DNA from: JBFMAI01 sp964462635
Lineage (GTDB): Bacteria; Planctomycetota; Phycisphaerae; UBA1845; Fen-1342
Assembly: GCA_964462635.1 (NCBI GenBank)
Contig: CAYWYJ010000161.1
Coordinates: 1-7,159 of the forward strand
DNA: 7,159 nucleotides
Reading direction: 5' to 3'
The notes under the pieces are model-generated. The model made no database searches. It saw only the letters and a program-made list of their open reading frames with translations, and was not told the origin of the DNA. Numbering within the stretch: the first letter of the stretch is position 1; each line of letters opens with the position of its first letter. The position numbers and the translations under genes are program-made. Positions 4,763-7,159 of the stretch are shown in pieces.

Positions 4763-6766
4763 TCACATCTTCGGCCGCTGCCGCGGCAGCGTCACCGTGA
4801 ACGTCGTTCCCGTGGGGCCGACCTGGGGGTCGGCGTTGGACTCCACGCGAATGTCGCCCTGGTGCATTTTCACGATCCCGTACGTCACCGACAGACCCAG
4901 CCCCGTCCCCTTGCCCGGGGCCTTGGTCGTGAAGAACGGCTCAAAGATTTTCTTGCGGTTCTCCGGCGGGATTCCCACGCCGGTGTCCACGATCTGAATC
5001 CGCACATCGCGCTCGTTGCCGCTGGTCCGCAGCGTCAGCGTCCCCCCGTTCGGCATGGCGTCGACGGCGTTGTTGATGAGGTTCGTAAGCACCTGGGCGA
5101 CCTGGTCGCGGTCGATCTCGGCCCGCAGGTCTTCCTCCGCGTGCTCGAACCGGACCGTGACGCCGGCGGGGATGCGCAACGCCCGGGCGGTTTTCTCCAC
5201 CAGTCCGCACAGGTTGGTCGTCCGCGCTTCCACCTTGTTCTTGCGGGCGAATTGCAGCAGCCCCGAGACGATCTTGCGGCAGCGGTCGGCCTCGCTGGCC
5301 ATCAGGGCCAGGTCTTCGCGCAACGGGCTCTCGTGGCCGACCTCGTCCAGCAGCGTGTGCGACAGCATCAGCACCGTGCCGAGCGGGTTGTTCACCTCGT
5401 GGGCGATGCCGGCGGCGAGCTGCCCCATGCTCGCCAGTTTCTCCGACTGCATCAGTGCTTCCTGCGCGCTGGCCAGCCGCTCGTTCGAGACCTCCAGGTC
5501 GGCGCAGGTCCGCTTGAGCTGCTCGATCGTATAGGGCAGGCACATCTCGCTCTCGGCCAACCCCTTGTAGATCGCCACCGCGTGCTCGCGGCACGTCTCG
5601 TACCCGCACGCCCCGCAATTCAGCTCGTCCTCCGGCTGGCGCTTGCCCAGCCGCACCAGAATCTCCGCGATCTCCACCTCCGACGGCAGCGTGATCCGCC
5701 GGTCGTACGCCGTGAAGCCGCGCCGCAGGTTCAGATCGGCCAGCTCGGACCAGTGGTCGTGCCAGCGCTCACGGTCGGCGTCGGCGATGCGGCGCTTGGC
5801 GTAGCGGCTGACCTGGGCCCGGCGGCTGAACAGCGGGGCCTGCCGGCTGATGCCGGGCCCCATGATGCAGCCGTTGCAGCACAGGATTTCGAGCAGCCGC
5901 GCATCGAGGTCGCCGCCCTCGAACTCGCGGATGGCCTCGACGAACTCGCTCCGTCCGTCCGCCGCCACAATCTGCGCCTCGAGCAGGTCCTCGTTGAGCT
6001 GGGCGGCCTGGAGCATCCCGCGGCTGATGGAGAACAGCGCGCCGGTGCCGGCGTGCGGGGGGTCGAAGTCGCTGGGCGTCACCGACTCGGGCTTGATCGC
6101 GTGGCGCCGCAGCATCTCGCGCAGCTCGACGAAAGTGAGCACGGCGTCGATCTCGCCCTCCACCCGCTCGCTGTCCGCCTCGCCCTTCTTGGCGATGCAC
6201 GGGCCGATGAAGGCGATCTTGAGGTTCTGGCCGAACAGCCGCCGCAGCGCCCGCGCCGTCGCCAGCATGGGCGACACGATCGGGGCCAGCGCGGGCACCA
6301 GCTCCGGGTGGTAGCGCTCGACGTACGCCACGATCGCCGGACACGTCGTCGCGATGTACCGCCGCGGGCCGGGCTCCCGGAGCAGCTTCTGGTACTCGGC
6401 GGCCACGAGGTCGGCCCCGAAGCCGACTTCATGGACGCGGGCAAACCCGAGGTTCCGCACCATGCCGACGAAGAACTCGTACTCAATGTCGCTGAACTCG
6501 GCCGGGAAACTAGGGGCGATGACGGCGGCGACGGGCGTCCCACTCTGCAGCAACTGCTCGACGATCTCGATTTCGCTGAAGACCTGCTTGGCCCCCTGGC
6601 TGCACACGCGCACGCAGTTGCCGCAGCCGATGCAGCGGTCCACCAGCACCTCGGCCTGCCCCGCCGTGATGCGGATCGCCTTGGCCGGGCACTCGCGCAC
6701 GCAGGTGTAGCAGAGCCGGCAGCGCTCCTTGATCGTCGTCACCAGCGGGGCATTGGGAGGATTCAT
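4763..6766 (-). CDS. Putative H2/redox sensor: [FeFe]-hydrogenase H-cluster domain fused to histidine kinase
   Basis: A 667-residue soluble fusion. Residues 16-55 hold two ferredoxin-type [4Fe-4S] motifs (C16, C19, C22, C26 and C45, C48, C51, C55). Residues about 75-315 form the H-cluster domain: motif 1 TTCP (C142) followed by YHPEL and SPM, motif 2 GPCIAKKGE (C190), motif 3 EILCCNGCIMGPG (C296/C297, C300). Residues 384-409 have another Cys4 motif (C-X2-C-X4-C-X16-C) like that of RnfB and acetyl-CoA synthase proteins. A coiled-coil-like linker (about 411-446) leads to HisKA with H456 (AHEVNNP) and HATPase_c (N562, N565, N566; D594 in DTGVGIP; GKGTGLGLS about 618-626). Histidine kinase-linked [FeFe] hydrogenases are a recognised, mostly hypothetical sensory group. 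Catalytic-site replacements (no Cys before C142, Gly before PC190) fit sensing rather than turnover. The ATG at 6766 is chosen over an in-frame TTG at 6772; neither has a clear ribosome binding site. The likely partner is the receiver encoded 14 bases downstream. Confidence 0.93.
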   Translation of the reverse strand: MNPPNAPLVTTIKERCRLCYTCVRECPAKAIRITAGQAEVLVDRCIGCGNCVRVCSQGAKQVFSEIEIVEQLLQSGTPVAAVIAPSFPAEFSDIEYEFFVGMVRNLGFARVHEVGFGADLVAAEYQKLLREPGPRRYIATTCPAIVAYVERYHPELVPALAPIVSPMLATARALRRLFGQNLKIAFIGPCIAKKGEADSERVEGEIDAVLTFVELREMLRRHAIKPESVTPSDFDPPHAGTGALFSISRGMLQAAQLNEDLLEAQIVAADGRSEFVEAIREFEGGDLDARLLEILCCNGCIMGPGISRQAPLFSRRAQVSRYAKRRIADADRERWHDHWSELADLNLRRGFTAYDRRITLPSEVEIAEILVRLGKRQPEDELNCGACGYETCREHAVAIYKGLAESEMCLPYTIEQLKRTCADLEVSNERLASAQEALMQSEKLASMGQLAAGIAHEVNNPLGTVLMLSHTLLDEVGHESPLREDLALMASEADRCRKIVSGLLQFARKNKVEARTTNLCGLVEKTARALRIPAGVTVRFEHAEEDLRAEIDRDQVAQVLTNLINNAVDAMPNGGTLTLRTSGNERDVRIQIVDTGVGIPPENRKKIFEPFFTTKAPGKGTGLGLSVTYGIVKMHQGDIRVESNADPQVGPTGTTFTVTLPRQRPKM

Positions 6767-6850
6767 GGGCAATTCACAGGTTCAAAGGCAGAATTCAAGA
6801 AGGGCCGCACAGGCGCTTCATCCGTGTCCGAGCTCGCGTCTCGCCATTCC

Positions 6851-6880
6851 GGACCCGGGGTCTGGGGTCCGCGAAGCGGA
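6851..6880. repeat. Paired short inverted repeats
   Basis: GGACCC (6851-6856) pairs with GGGTCC (6865-6870), and TCCGC (6868-6872) pairs with GCGGA (6876-6880) around GAA. The two share three bases, so only one can form at a time. They look like part of a dispersed palindromic repeat; no function is evident. Confidence 0.5.
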
Positions 6881-6909
6881 GGAGTCGGGAACCCGGCGCG
6901 CCGCGCTCC

Positions 6910-6923
6910 GTTCCCTGTTCCCT
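6910..6923. repeat. Two tandem GTTCCCT units
   Basis: GTTCCCT occurs at 6910-6916 and 6917-6923, followed by a near copy GGTCC. Such short GTTCCCT runs are common in repeat-rich bacterial spacers. No function can be assigned. Confidence 0.5.
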
Positions 6924-7070
6924 GGTCCGGGTCACCACCGCCCGAACGGGCCGATGTCACCAGATTCCGTCTGGCCATCACCGCTGATGTCTCCTGTCCG
7001 CACACCACCATGCAGGCACGCCATTGGACGCGCCGCTCCGGCCGTGGCCCATGGCGTACCGCGCCGGAAC

Positions 7071-7159
7071 CTACTGAATCAGGGCCTCATACACGTCCTG
7101 CCAGTAGGCGGCGACTTCCGGGTCGGAGTCGTACGCGGCGACCGCGGCCGCCAACGCCA
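7071..7159 (-). CDS. Unidentified protein, C-terminal 28 residues
   Basis: An open frame enters from beyond the right edge and ends at TAG (7073-7071). Its last residues include AAYDSDPEVAAYWQDVYEALIQ, a natural-looking amphipathic helical tail with acidic and aromatic residues, unlike the Arg/Pro/Gly-rich shadow frames common at this GC content. I do not recognise the family. It runs in the same direction as the sensor operon but is separated by 304 bases, so co-transcription is uncertain. Confidence 0.6.
   Translation of the reverse strand, partial: ALAAAVAAYDSDPEVAAYWQDVYEALIQ

Larger units (their letters stand above)
6767..7070. other. Repeat-bearing spacer upstream of the sensor operon
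   Basis: This 304-base stretch has no gene I can support. It should contain the promoter of the sensor-hydE-hydG operon, but I see no convincing -35/-10 pair and no sigma-54 site. TTGAAT near 6791-6796 on the minus strand is a weak -35 candidate. The middle part holds short inverted and tandem repeats (6851-6880, 6910-6923, and a 12-base palindrome GCCCGAACGGGC at 6940-6951). An open frame on the minus strand (7011-6763) is mostly coded by these repeats and has no recognisable domain. Confidence 0.5.

Noticed and set aside
6763..7011. 82-codon minus-strand frame whose TGA overlaps the sensor ATG (ATGA)
   Set aside because: The overlap looks like coupling, but the frame is mostly coded by spacer repeats, has no well-placed ribosome binding site and matches nothing known.

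Overview
The window is a GC-rich piece of a bacterial genome. Every supported gene lies on the minus strand, so transcription runs from high to low coordinates. The content points to an anaerobe that makes [FeFe]-hydrogenase. Dispersed palindromic repeats of the GGGAGGGCGAGGCTCC type and short GTTCCCT and GGGGCCAC repeats resemble those I associate with Planctomycetota. That placement is a low-confidence guess from repeat style, not a marker-gene result.

Layout in transcription order: (1) 7159-7071, the last 28 codons of an unidentified gene. (2) 7070-6767, a 304-base repeat-bearing spacer. (3) 6766-4763, a soluble sensor that joins two ferredoxin clusters, an [FeFe]-hydrogenase H-cluster domain, another Cys4 iron-sulphur motif and a complete histidine kinase. 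(4) 4748-4362, a stand-alone CheY-like receiver. (5) 4359-3178, a receiver fused to a second histidine kinase. (6) 3221-1713, the radical SAM maturase HydE, enlarged by two in-frame repeat-derived inserts. (7) 1716-286, the radical SAM maturase HydG. (8) 285-54, a 232-base repeat-rich spacer. (9) 53-1, the first 17 codons of what looks like aspartate ammonia-lyase (AspA).

Genes 3 to 7 are packed as an operon: a 14-base gap, a 2-base gap, a 44-base overlap and a 4-base ATGA overlap. The likely story is a hydrogen or redox sensor whose H-cluster is built with the help of HydE and HydG from the same transcript, with output passing through a kinase, receiver and receiver-kinase relay. No DNA-binding or other effector domain is in the window. 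HydF and a catalytic hydrogenase are not seen and would have to lie outside it.

The two most notable points are the direct fusion of an atypical H-cluster domain to a histidine kinase next to the H-cluster assembly genes, and a 63-base dispersed repeat present twice inside hydE, translated in two different reading frames without breaking the gene.
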